Source of the DNA: Pseudomonadota bacterium
GTDB lineage: Bacteria > Pseudomonadota > Gammaproteobacteria > Acidiferrobacterales > UBA6901
Reading direction: 5' to 3'
NCBI GenBank assembly: GCA_021785795.1
Contig: JAJYEK010000057.1
Span: 1-20,172, forward strand
Length of the DNA: 20,172 nucleotides
Shown: in pieces, positions 7,948 to 15,404 of the stretch
Layout: each line of letters begins with the position of its first letter
Numbering within the stretch: the stretch's first letter is position 1
Position numbers and translations under genes: made by a program
Notes under the pieces: model-generated
What the model was told of the DNA's origin: nothing
What the model saw: the letters and a program-made list of their open reading frames with translations, nothing else
Database searches by the model: none

Positions 7948-8313
7948 CTATGTCGGTTCGAGCCACCGCTCAGGAATCTCGGCCTGCACGGTATCGTTCT
8001 CGTTGGCATCCAACGGATCGTCGCCCCACAGATCCTTCCGCAGGAAATCCAGCACATAGAACCATTCGACCACGTCGATATGACCCCAGGCCTCGTCTTC
8101 CGGCGCCGGACTTTCGTAGGCCAGCGCCGTAACGGTTCCCACCTTCCCGCGCGTGTATCCCGGAGTCTGGTTGTAGAAGATGTCCGGAAGGTCCCGGATC
8201 CGCAGGCGGTCTCCGATCTTGAATTTCGGCGGCCCACCGGCCTTGCCTTTGTAGCACTGGGGATCGCCGACCCCTTTGGCGATTGCAACAGGCTGATTAA
8301 CGCTTTTGCTCAT
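7948..8313 (-). CDS. Second thiocyanate hydrolase alpha-type subunit (ScnB paralogue)
   Basis: 121 residues, clearly homologous to ScnB encoded at 11419-11790: shared GVGDPQC.KGK, PKFK.GD, LPDIFY, YTRG.VG.VT.L.YESPA.EDEAW, EWFY and ERWLE. It corresponds to the C-terminal SH3-like barrel of the nitrile hydratase beta subunit. It lacks the histidine-rich N-terminus of the other copy. Start ATG 8311-8313 overlaps the end of the scnA2-type gene by 17 bp and has an excellent Shine-Dalgarno sequence (GAGGAGGTGA), so translation is probably coupled, as in the complete operon. No scnC-type catalytic subunit accompanies it. It may share the ScnC from the other operon, form a different complex, or have a non-catalytic role. 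Confidence 0.9.
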   Translation of the reverse strand: MSKSVNQPVAIAKGVGDPQCYKGKAGGPPKFKIGDRLRIRDLPDIFYNQTPGYTRGKVGTVTALAYESPAPEDEAWGHIDVVEWFYVLDFLRKDLWGDDPLDANENDTVQAEIPERWLEPT

Positions 8314-8683
8314 GGCGCCTTTTCACCTCCTCTATCTTATTCGTCAACTCCGTCAACGTTATGTGCTGCTTGTCGAGCATGACTCGTGCAGCCGATACCA
8401 GCCACCGCCCGTAATAGGGCAGCCCCAGATACTGCTTCTGGCCGAGGTCGGCATGCCGCCGGTGCTTCTCCACTGTGTTCCACACGCCACGCCACGCCAG
8501 ACACTCACAGGTAACGAATGTGCTGGTCTCCCATTTATTTGCAACCCGTTCCTCTATGGGGATGGGGCCGCCCTCTTCACCACCGAGATCATGGACGGTC
8601 CGCATCATCTCCTTGAAGTCGGAACTGTCGAAAAAATCCGGATTCGGCGTCTGCTCCATCTTTGATGTGCTATTAGATGTCAT
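8297..8683 (-). CDS. Second thiocyanate hydrolase beta-type subunit (ScnA paralogue)
   Basis: 128 residues, homologous to ScnA at 11001-11444 over nearly its whole length: VHD.GGE, TF.TCECLAWRGVWN, YLGLPYYGRWL, AAR..DKQ..TLTEL.NKI.EVK.RHE. It corresponds to the N-terminal helical part of the nitrile hydratase beta subunit (HDVGG and YYxRWL motifs). The N-terminal region before VHD is about 13 residues shorter than in the other copy and unlike it. ATG 8681-8683 is preceded by GAGGA. It opens the scnA2-scnB2-DGC-ThDP run, and promoter module 4 lies about 370 bp upstream. Confidence 0.9.
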   Translation of the reverse strand: MTSNSTSKMEQTPNPDFFDSSDFKEMMRTVHDLGGEEGGPIPIEERVANKWETSTFVTCECLAWRGVWNTVEKHRRHADLGQKQYLGLPYYGRWLVSAARVMLDKQHITLTELTNKIEEVKRRHEQKR

Positions 8684-9048
8684 GGTCTGATCCTCATCTA
8701 TTCAAGAACCGAATGGTCGACAGGATCGCTCTGCGATGCATCCATTCCCGGATATGCAGCCCTGGTAAGCACCCCGTCGCTCTTTTATTTGGTGGAATCG
8801 ATCTGAACCGGGGAAATCGCGGAATCGCTGTTCACTCTCGCTCCGGCTGTCCAACCACCAGGATGCCGCACCATCGACTCACACCGCACAACAACACTGA
8901 TTCGCTCCTTCTGTTGGCGCGACCGACTATATGATGTCTGTCTTCCATGCATCGAGGTCGTGCCGATACCTATTTTCGTTCTAAGACCAGTTCTCGCCAA
9001 ACGAAATCATCGTATCGATCAGCTCATCGAATCTGATGTAGTGAGTTA
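8684..9048 (-). other. Leader region ahead of the scnA2-type gene
   Basis: About 360 bp between the inferred -10 box and the first gene. No open frame with recognisable similarity and no known RNA motif were seen. Confidence 0.4.
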
Positions 9049-9105
9049 CATATATATTGGCACTCAATTGCGGTCCAAGACTTTGTCCTTATTGTCTCCA
9101 TAAGG
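9049..9105 (-). promoter_or_regulatory. Promoter module 4, upstream of the second scn operon
   Basis: The 31-bp block is 9075-9105 on the minus strand. It carries the perfect interrupted dyad CTTAT-N7-ATAAG and ends in AAAGTCTTGG. Twenty bases on is TATATG at 9049-9054. It matches module 3 (10774-10830) at 21 of 31 block positions, including TATGGAGA-N-AAT, and modules 1 and 2 at 16-17. The orientation is toward scnA2. This is the most diverged copy, but spacing and the invariant TCTTGG are kept. Confidence 0.65.
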
Positions 9106-10773
9106 TGCGCCTATTGATCTGTGTCACGACATATCGTCAACATCGATTTGCGTAATCCCGCGCTCTTTTTCTCATCTCAAACCGTGCTCGGGTTTTCGGG
9201 CACGAAAATGCCCACGAAAATGAGAAACGATATCGGATTCCGACAACGAGGCGTCTCGAGTCATTCCAAAACGTAACGGATCACGCATTCGCCGCACGAA
9301 CAGGTTTTTTCCATTCCAACTACGCGCGTAGAGCAAGTCGTGGCTTCGCGGCAGTGGTTCTAGCCCAGGCCGCGCCTGAACTGATGCGAAGTGCTGATCT
9401 GTCCCTGAAGAATTCCGGACGATTGATTGACCGGCCCATCGGATTCTGACTGCCACTCGACAACACTCCATTGCGTTGCCCATGAGCCTGCGCATCATTC
9501 CTGATGGAGTAACGACAGCATCCCCAATGCGCGCATCAACAACGATGCCGTGCCGGATGGATGTCTCTGGAAGCGTACTGCACGCCAAAGACAACGCACG
9601 CTCCTCGTTCTTCTTTCGGCTACCGTCGGATTCCACGCTATCGTTGCAGATCAGCAATGGTCCGAAACCACCGTCACCGGAGCCCGGTGCCGGCAGCGCG
9701 CTCGGCGTTCAGTGCGGTCTCATAGTGTTACGTGCAAAAAAGCCGTGCAGTTGTGACGGCTTCGGTGCCCGAAAACAAAAGCGACCCATGTGCGCCATCA
9801 GTGGGGCTGCAGAATGCCGGCGCATTTCATTGCTGAAGACCCGCATGGCGGCGGGTTATCGTTCGCGCTGATCGTGGCGCCCGAAACGTCCGCCACAAGG
9901 TTTCCGGAATATGGAGTCAGGATGCGAATCTGCCCGAGCGAACCGCAGACAAACCCGCACATGGCGAATGACGGACCGGAACCGTCTCCGATGCGCATCA
10001 CGCACACGATCCGTTGCAATGTTTCCGACGCGTAGTTCCGCGATGCAGTCAAACCACGACGGATCCGAATAATTCACAGTCTGCTGTCACTCTGAATACA
10101 GATCCCCCTACGAACATTGAATTTATTTTTTACCCTATGTCCGTCGCATATTTCGCCTGCCAGGTCCATCGGCATCTCCTGACCGGCGCCCGATCCATGC
10201 GGTTGTCCCTCCTCCGGCCCCCGATCTGATCAATGCAGGCTTCGCCGCTGGCTGCCAGAGCACGCTGCTGAGCCAGGACGGCCGCAGTCGGGAAACATGC
10301 TCTAGCGTGTTACTGTCGATAAGTCCCGCACAATATCTGCCGGTTATCGGGCGATTCCACTCTCACCCCAGTCTGCCACCAGGATCGCAGCTGGCGGTAT
10401 CTACCGCGCGGGAAGTCCGGAGCCGTGCAAGCCTCGGACTCGACTGGATGCGTGCCGGGACCACCAATTGTGGGCATCATGTCCGGAAGTCCAGAACATC
10501 TCTCCGGTCAGGATCTCGTAGGATCCCGAATCCTGCGCCCGACCAAACACGGCTCAACCGGCGCCAGCGGGAACGATCGCGCACCTGCCGGCAACCCGGC
10601 CCGCGTTCCTGGCAGCGCTGCCGGCATGGGCGACCCCGGCCGGAGGGGGGTCGCAACACCGCGTGTTCGAGATATTTTCCGGACCTGAACCTACCCTCCT
10701 CCACGACCCCCATAGCCGTCGGTGGCCAGCAGCAATATGCCCAGAAAAAACGCGATTACGACTTATAGCGAAA
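9106..10773. other. 1.67-kb region between the two divergent scn promoters, no genes recognised
   Basis: Only short overlapping open frames occur (9172-9657 minus, 9798-10052 minus, 10307-10768 plus), none like a known family and none with a clear ribosome binding site. I looked specifically for a decayed scnC (the CTLCSC motif and flanks) and did not see one. Content is otherwise unexplained. Confidence 0.45.
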
Positions 10774-10830
10774 CCCTATGGAGATAATCGGAATTTGATC
10801 TTGGAGAAACATAAAAATCTAGTTCATATT
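10774..10830 (+). promoter_or_regulatory. Promoter module 3, upstream of scnABC
   Basis: The 31-bp block is 10774-10804: CCTAT-N7-ATCGG (an imperfect dyad), then AATTTGATCTTGG. After exactly 20 bp comes CATATT at 10825-10830. Expected transcription start is near 10837, giving a leader of about 165 nt before scnA. It matches module 2 at 22 of 31 positions. Confidence 0.75.
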
Positions 10831-11000
10831 GGGCTCGTGGTGCTGTTTTGAGCAGGCTGTGTCGCGACTGACGCTGGAAAATGCATGAAGTTGCCGATGT
10901 CTCGGCATCAACAGGCGTGAAGTGTGGATATTCTTGGCATTTTGTAAAGCACCACATGCAAGCACGATTCGTCAGCAATCACCAAGAGGAGCTCAAACTT

Positions 11001-11444
11001 ATGTCTACGAGAGAAGAGGTGCTTCGACATCTCGAATCCGTGGGATACGTGCAGCCGGCTCTGCACAAGCAGACGCAGGCGCCCTATCCCGATGCTATCG
11101 ACCACACGCTCTGGCGGACCTATACACGGTCGGTGCACGACGTCGGCGGCGAGGCGGATGTCCCCATCCAGTACGAGGAGAAGCAAGAAGAGCAGTGGGA
11201 GCTGAATACCTTTGCCACCTGCGAATGTCTGGCCTGGCGCGGGGTCTGGAATGCCGAGGAACGCCGGCGGCGCCAGAACGTCGACATTGGCCAGACGGCG
11301 TATCTCGGTCTGCCTTACTACGGCCGGTGGCTGATGACTGCAGCACGGATATTGGTCGATAAGCAGTATGCCACGCTTACTGAACTGGTAAACAAGATCG
11401 ATGAGGTGAAAAAGCGCCATGAGCACAAAAAGTCATCACGATAG
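11001..11444 (+). CDS. scnA: Thiocyanate hydrolase beta subunit
   Basis: 147 residues. Thiocyanate hydrolase converts thiocyanate and two waters to carbonyl sulfide, ammonia and hydroxide in the cytoplasm; the enzyme has three subunit types, and ScnA corresponds to the N-terminal half of nitrile hydratase beta. Visible motifs are SVHDVGGEA near residue 35-43, CECLAWRGVWN near 73-83 and LGLPYYGRWL near 102-111, ending in a charged helix. ATG 11001 is chosen because AGAGGAG lies about 10 bases upstream. The frame is open back to 10881, but that extension has no site or similarity. The last 26 bp overlap scnB, a coupling also seen in the paralogous pair. Confidence 0.93.
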   Translation: MSTREEVLRHLESVGYVQPALHKQTQAPYPDAIDHTLWRTYTRSVHDVGGEADVPIQYEEKQEEQWELNTFATCECLAWRGVWNAEERRRRQNVDIGQTAYLGLPYYGRWLMTAARILVDKQYATLTELVNKIDEVKKRHEHKKSSR

Positions 11445-11790
11445 AAACCATCACGCTTCCATCGCGACGGGCATCGGTGATCCCCAGTGCTTCAAGGGCA
11501 AGGGTGGCAAACCGAAATTCAAGGAGGGGGATGCCGTACGCATCAAGAATCTCCCTGACATCTTCTATACGCGTTGCCAGGTGTACACCCGTGGCGCGGT
11601 CGGAAGGGTAACCAAGCTGGTCTACGAGAGCCCCGCAGCCGAAGACGAAGCATGGGACAACACCGAAAAGCCGGAGTGGTTCTACAGCGTGGCGTTCAAG
11701 CAGAAGGATCTTTGGCCGGAATACAGCGATACGTTTTCCAACGACACGGTCGAAACCGAGTTTTGCGAACGCTGGCTCGAAAAGCCGTAA
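11419..11790 (+). CDS. scnB: Thiocyanate hydrolase alpha subunit
   Basis: 123 residues, matching the C-terminal barrel half of the nitrile hydratase beta subunit. Motifs: GIGDPQCFKGK at about 18-28, LPDIFY, YTRGAVGRV (compare YxRGxxGxI in nitrile hydratase), EDEAWDN, EWFY and ERWLE near the end. The N-terminus is histidine-rich (SHHDRNHH), a possible metal-binding or disordered tail. Its ATG lies inside scnA and uses GAGGTG, encoded within the scnA reading frame, as its ribosome site. The position between scnA and scnC matches the order known from Thiobacillus thioparus. Confidence 0.93.
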   Translation: MSTKSHHDRNHHASIATGIGDPQCFKGKGGKPKFKEGDAVRIKNLPDIFYTRCQVYTRGAVGRVTKLVYESPAAEDEAWDNTEKPEWFYSVAFKQKDLWPEYSDTFSNDTVETEFCERWLEKP

Positions 11791-11827
11791 CGGTGCCAGC
11801 GGATTCAATTGACAGGAGGAAATGCAG

Positions 11828-12538
11828 ATGTCAGAGCATGATCACAAACCGGCCCCAATGGTGGACGAAGTCAGCGATTTTGAAATCCTTGAGATGGCCG
11901 TTCGCGAGCTCGCCATCGAAAAAGGGCTCTTTTCCGCGGAAGATCACCGGATCTGGACGGAGTACGTCCATACCCTTGGCCCGACACCCGCAGCACGTCT
12001 GGTTGCCAAAGCCTGGCTGGATCCGGAATACAAGAAGCTCGCCGTAGCCGATGGAGTCGCGGCCAGCAAGGCAGTCGGCGTCGACTGGGTGAATAGCCCG
12101 CCGACCAAATTCGGCACGCCGAGCGACTACTGCAATCTGCGTGTCCTTGAAGACACGCCGACGCTCAAGCATGTCGTCGTTTGCACCCTGTGCTCCTGCT
12201 ATCCGCGGCCGATCCTCGGCCAGTCTCCGGAATGGTACCGCACCCCGAACTATCGTCGCCGCCTGGTTCGTTGGCCGCGCCAGGTGCTGTCCGAATTTGG
12301 TCTGCAGCTGCCTCCGGAAGTGCAAATCAGGGTGGCTGACTCCAACCAGAAGACCCGCTACATCGTACTGCCGGTGCGCCCCGCAGGCACCGAAGGCTGG
12401 ACGGAAGACCAGCTGACAGAAATCGTGACTCGCGACTGCCTGATAGGCGTGGCAGTTCCCAAGCCTGGCGTCAAGTCCAACATCAAGCTTCCCGTGCACA
12501 AGGCTGTTCATCCGGTCCAGCACGGTCACGGTCATTGA
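11828..12538 (+). CDS. scnC: Thiocyanate hydrolase gamma (catalytic, cobalt-binding) subunit
   Basis: 236 residues, homologous to nitrile hydratase alpha. The metal claw CTLCSC is at residues 119-124: Cys119, Cys122 and Cys124 plus backbone amides of Ser123 and Cys124 would bind the metal, and in the family the last two cysteines are oxidised to sulfinic and sulfenic acids. Thr at position 120 is typical of cobalt rather than iron enzymes. YPRPILGQSPEWY follows, as in the family. Histidine-rich ends (SEHDHK and QHGHGH) are notable. ATG 11828 is chosen over 11822 because AGGAGG at 11814-11819 is 8 bases from the former and only 2 from the latter. Length is close to that known for ScnC (about 243). 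It lies 37 bp after scnB and 25 bp before the activator gene. Confidence 0.95.
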   Translation: MSEHDHKPAPMVDEVSDFEILEMAVRELAIEKGLFSAEDHRIWTEYVHTLGPTPAARLVAKAWLDPEYKKLAVADGVAASKAVGVDWVNSPPTKFGTPSDYCNLRVLEDTPTLKHVVVCTLCSCYPRPILGQSPEWYRTPNYRRRLVRWPRQVLSEFGLQLPPEVQIRVADSNQKTRYIVLPVRPAGTEGWTEDQLTEIVTRDCLIGVAVPKPGVKSNIKLPVHKAVHPVQHGHGH

Positions 12539-12563
12539 GTTGATCTTTTGCAAGGAGTGAGTC

Positions 12564-12989
12564 ATGGCCAAATCAGACAGGAAGGAGCTCGGCTCAGAAA
12601 ACATGGGGCAGGAAGCGGACGTTACAACCATCCCTGTCCTTGAAGAAATCCGAAACCACGGGAAAGTGTGGGAGGAATTGGCTGCGCAGTACGGTGTCAC
12701 AAATCCGGATCCACCGTGGAAGATCACGATGGATGCGACTTGCGACATCCTCGCTGCCGACTCCAACGTCGTGCCGCACGCGCAGGTCGTACCCGGATCG
12801 TGCGCCCTGCCCTTGCTCGAACGTCGTACAGAAGAGGATGACTTGTCCACGACGATATACGCGGATGTTCCTTTTCCCGAGCGGCAACTTCTGGCACTGG
12901 CGCATTCGATGATAAGGCATGGATTAATCAACGAGGAAGAGCTGGCGCGACAGATGGAAGAGGTCGGACGTCGTTTGAAGAGCGTCTGA
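12564..12989 (+). CDS. Thiocyanate hydrolase activator, P15K-like (cobalt chaperone)
   Basis: 141 residues. In Thiobacillus thioparus a 15-kDa protein, P15K, is encoded directly after scnC and promotes formation of active cobalt-loaded enzyme. This protein has the same position and size (about 15-16 kDa). Its C-terminal segment (FPERQLLALAHSMIRHGL, then INEEELARQMEEV) resembles the helical start of nitrile hydratase beta-type chaperones. Cysteines sit in ITMDATCDI and VVPGSCALP. ATG 12564 follows AAGGAG at 12552-12557. The operon appears to end here, at a hairpin 9 bp after the stop. The assignment rests on context and partial similarity. Confidence 0.85.
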   Translation: MAKSDRKELGSENMGQEADVTTIPVLEEIRNHGKVWEELAAQYGVTNPDPPWKITMDATCDILAADSNVVPHAQVVPGSCALPLLERRTEEDDLSTTIYADVPFPERQLLALAHSMIRHGLINEEELARQMEEVGRRLKSV

Positions 12990-12998
12990 AGAGGATGC

Positions 12999-13029
12999 CC
13001 GGGCGGTTCGTCTGGCACGAGCCGCCCGG
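12999..13029. terminator. GC-rich hairpin after the scnABC-P15K operon
   Basis: CCGGGCGGTTCGT at 12999-13011 pairs with 13017-13029 over 13 bp (one T-G pair) around a 5-base loop, CTGGC. No T-run follows. It lies 9 bp after the stop codon, like the hairpin after the FNT gene. Confidence 0.6.
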
Positions 13030-13521
13030 CTGGCAGGTCGACTTGAACGGCCGCCGCTCGGAATCCGGGGCCAGCCCGTGAGGGCGGACCCCGGCACAAT
13101 GATGGGATGGCCGGATTGTTAGCCATGCCGCGAGCGTTGTCACAGGCATCCATAGTGCTCTGATAACAGCGGGATTCCGTTTAATAGCGAAATTCCACTT
13201 TTTTCGGGAGGTTTCTCCGGAAAATTCCCGGGTTTGATTGCCTCGCCAATGACGCATGCGGCGGCCTGCAAGCGTGACCCGTCCCGGCGCGGCTTCGCCT
13301 TGCAGGCATTTTCAGCTATGCAACGGAAGGCGTCCGGACATTGCCTGGCACCGGATTTCGGTCGGCGTCGTAGAGATAGTGTTGAGGCGTGTTCATCGTT
13401 TGATGGCGCCTCGTATCCGAATAATTTGCGTTTTCCTAAGGCGTCTGGCGAAAAGCAGCGAACCGCCACACGCTTCTGGAGCAGATCAGTAAATCAAATT
13501 AGGGAGTGGGATAGAACTAGC
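13030..13521. other. Non-coding gap before the dsrE-like gene
   Basis: About 490 bp with no recognisable gene. It should contain the promoter of the dsrE-tusA-sqr operon. A weak candidate is TTGATG near 13399 with TAATTT 16 bp later. The four-copy 57-bp module was looked for here and is absent. Confidence 0.4.
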
Positions 13522-13911
13522 ATGTCTAAGAAGATCAGTATCGTCTGCGTATCAGGAACCCGCGAGAAGCTGCAGATGGCCGCGATGTTTGCGTCGGTGG
13601 CAGCGGCAACCGGCGATGCCGTTACAGTGTTTCTGTCCATGAATGCCCTGCCCTTTTTCGTAAAAGGTCGGGCCGCCGAAGCCCAGGCCGAGGGTGAACT
13701 CGGCGCGCTCATGCAGCAGAAAGGTGTGCCCCCCTTCAAACAGCTGTTCCAGCAGGCAGCGGAGCTCGGCGATGCCCAGCTGCTGCCCTGTTCCATGGCC
13801 ATGGATCTCATGAAAGTGACGAAGGACGATCTTGACCCGGAGCTCGGTCCGCCGACTGGACTTACCCGCTTTCTCGGCGACGCTGAGGACGGTCAGATGC
13901 TAACGTTTTGA
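13522..13911 (+). CDS. DsrE-family sulfur carrier-like protein
   Basis: 129 residues of the DsrE/DsrF-like superfamily, small proteins that can carry sulfur as a persulfide. The N-terminus KISIVCVSGTREKLQMA is a typical beta-strand-turn-helix start. The candidate active cysteine is Cys90 in LLPCSMAMDLM, matching the ACSMSMD-type motif of the DsrE2-like group; Cys9 is the only other one. ATG 13522 begins the conserved strand, but the upstream site (GGGAG at 13502-13506) is rather distant, and the open frame extends further upstream without similarity. First gene of a likely operon: 45 bp before the TusA-like gene. Confidence 0.88.
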   Translation: MSKKISIVCVSGTREKLQMAAMFASVAAATGDAVTVFLSMNALPFFVKGRAAEAQAEGELGALMQQKGVPPFKQLFQQAAELGDAQLLPCSMAMDLMKVTKDDLDPELGPPTGLTRFLGDAEDGQMLTF

Positions 13912-13956
13912 ACCGGGCCCGGAATTGAACTGCAATTGATACAAGAGGACATCAGA

Positions 13957-14187
13957 ATGGCTGAAAACAAAGTTGTCGACGCCTGCAACACGTTTTGCCC
14001 TGGACCGCTCATGGAGCTCATTACCTACATGAAGCAGGCCAGTGTTGGCGATACGCTTGAACTGCTATCCACGGACGATGGTTCCGCGACAGACATTCCG
14101 GAATGGATTCACAAGGTCGGCCACGAGGTCATCAACAACGAAAAGGTGGACGGGATCTGGCACATCAAGGTACGCAAGACCAAATGA
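13957..14187 (+). CDS. TusA-family sulfur carrier
   Basis: 76 residues. TusA-like proteins relay sulfur from persulfide donors to sulfur oxidation or thiolation systems in the cytoplasm. The diagnostic motif is CPGPLMEL with Cys14 as the sulfur-accepting residue, preceded by Cys10. The C-terminal half (GDTLELLSTDD, IPEWIHKVGHEV) follows the family fold. ATG 13957 has GAGGA at 13945-13949 with a 7-base spacer. It lies 45 bp after dsrE-like and 65 bp before the flavoprotein gene; DsrE-TusA pairs commonly act together in sulfur oxidisers. Confidence 0.93.
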   Translation: MAENKVVDACNTFCPGPLMELITYMKQASVGDTLELLSTDDGSATDIPEWIHKVGHEVINNEKVDGIWHIKVRKTK

Positions 14188-14252
14188 CGAATTGTACCGG
14201 CCTGTCCGCTGGACAGAACGTGCTGTGAGTTAATTCTGGATAGGAGAATGCA

Positions 14253-15392
14253 ATGAAAATCTTGATCGTCGGTGGCGGCACAGGTGGCACGATACTTGCC
14301 AACCACCTGTCTCGCAGACTGGGTAGCGAGATCCGCGCCGGCAAAGTTGAGCTCACCCTGCTCTCGGCATCAGACCGGCACATGTACCAGCCCGGCCTGC
14401 TGTATGTCGCGTTCGGACAGATGACTGCGGATCAGCTCTACCGGGATGAGGCAAGCCTGCTCGAGCCGGAGGTCGATTTTCATGTGGACCCAGTCGAGAA
14501 ATTTCAGCTCGACCAGAACCACGTGGTAACCAAGAGCGGGAAGAGCTACGCCTACGATATCCTCGTTATCGCAACCGGCTCGCGAATCGTTCCTGAGGAG
14601 GTTCCGGGTCTGAGCGAAGGGGCGGAGACCTTCTATACCGAGGAGAGTGCCGTGCGGCTCCACAAGCGTCTCATGGAGTTCCAGGGCGGTACGGTCGTGA
14701 TGGTGGTTTCTATTCCGCACAAGTGTCCCGTGGCGCCCGTGGAGGCGATGTTCATGTTGCATGACTTTTTCAAGTCACGCGGCATCCGCGACAAGGTCAC
14801 ACTGCGCTACCAATACCCGACCAACCGTGTCCACGCCACCGCCAACGTCGCCCGCTGGGCGAAGCCCGAATTCGACAAGGCCGGCATCGAATACGAGACC
14901 CTGTTCAATCTAAAATCGGTCGACCCGGTCAAAAAAATCGTCTACAGCGAGGAAGGCACCGAGGTCAAATACGATCTGCTGATCGCGGTACCGCCCCACC
15001 GGGGCATGGAGATCATCGAGCAGAACCATCTGGACCAGGGCGGCTGGATTCCCACCGACCGGTTCAAGCTCACCATGAACGGTCGGGACAATGTCTACGT
15101 GATCGGCGACGCTACCAACATCCCGGTAAGCAAGACCGGATCGGCGGCCCATTTCGAGTCGGAGGTGTTGGCTGCGAACATCGTCGCCAGGATCAGGACC
15201 GGCACTGACAATCCGGTTCGCGAATACGACGGCAAGGTGTACTGCTTCATCGAGGCCGGCTTCGATCGTGCCACCTACAACGCCTTCGACTACGTCAACC
15301 TGCCGGATCTGAAACCGCCATCCAAATCCATCCACTGGTTCAAGGTGGCGTACAACCAGATGTACTGGACCAGCGTACGCGGACTGCTCTGA
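14253..15392 (+). CDS. Sulfide:quinone oxidoreductase-like flavoprotein
   Basis: 379 residues. FAD-dependent family that oxidises sulfide and reduces quinone at the membrane. GGGTGGT at 7-13 is the first FAD motif, YQPGLLYV at 45-52 a typical following segment, IATGSR at 106-111, and GDATN at 285-289 the second FAD motif. Only two cysteines are present: Cys158 in PHKCPVAP and Cys331 in KVYCFIEAGF. They match the essential pair of classical enzymes, while the third (near 128) is missing. The C-terminus KVAYNQMYW lies where membrane-binding helices occur in the family. ATG 14253 follows TAGGAG. Exact substrate is uncertain; it may take sulfide or a persulfide. DUF1641 follows by 12 bp. Confidence 0.88.
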   Translation: MKILIVGGGTGGTILANHLSRRLGSEIRAGKVELTLLSASDRHMYQPGLLYVAFGQMTADQLYRDEASLLEPEVDFHVDPVEKFQLDQNHVVTKSGKSYAYDILVIATGSRIVPEEVPGLSEGAETFYTEESAVRLHKRLMEFQGGTVVMVVSIPHKCPVAPVEAMFMLHDFFKSRGIRDKVTLRYQYPTNRVHATANVARWAKPEFDKAGIEYETLFNLKSVDPVKKIVYSEEGTEVKYDLLIAVPPHRGMEIIEQNHLDQGGWIPTDRFKLTMNGRDNVYVIGDATNIPVSKTGSAAHFESEVLAANIVARIRTGTDNPVREYDGKVYCFIEAGFDRATYNAFDYVNLPDLKPPSKSIHWFKVAYNQMYWTSVRGLL

Positions 15393-15404
15393 GGAAACCA
15401 ATAC

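Noticed and set aside
9172..9657. 161-codon minus-strand open frame in the gene-free scn intergenic block
   Set aside because: No similarity recognised, no Shine-Dalgarno sequence, and composition does not look protein-like; a database search would be decisive.
11831..13153. 440-codon open frame antisense to scnC and P15K
   Set aside because: It is a shadow of well-supported plus-strand genes and has no recognisable domain.
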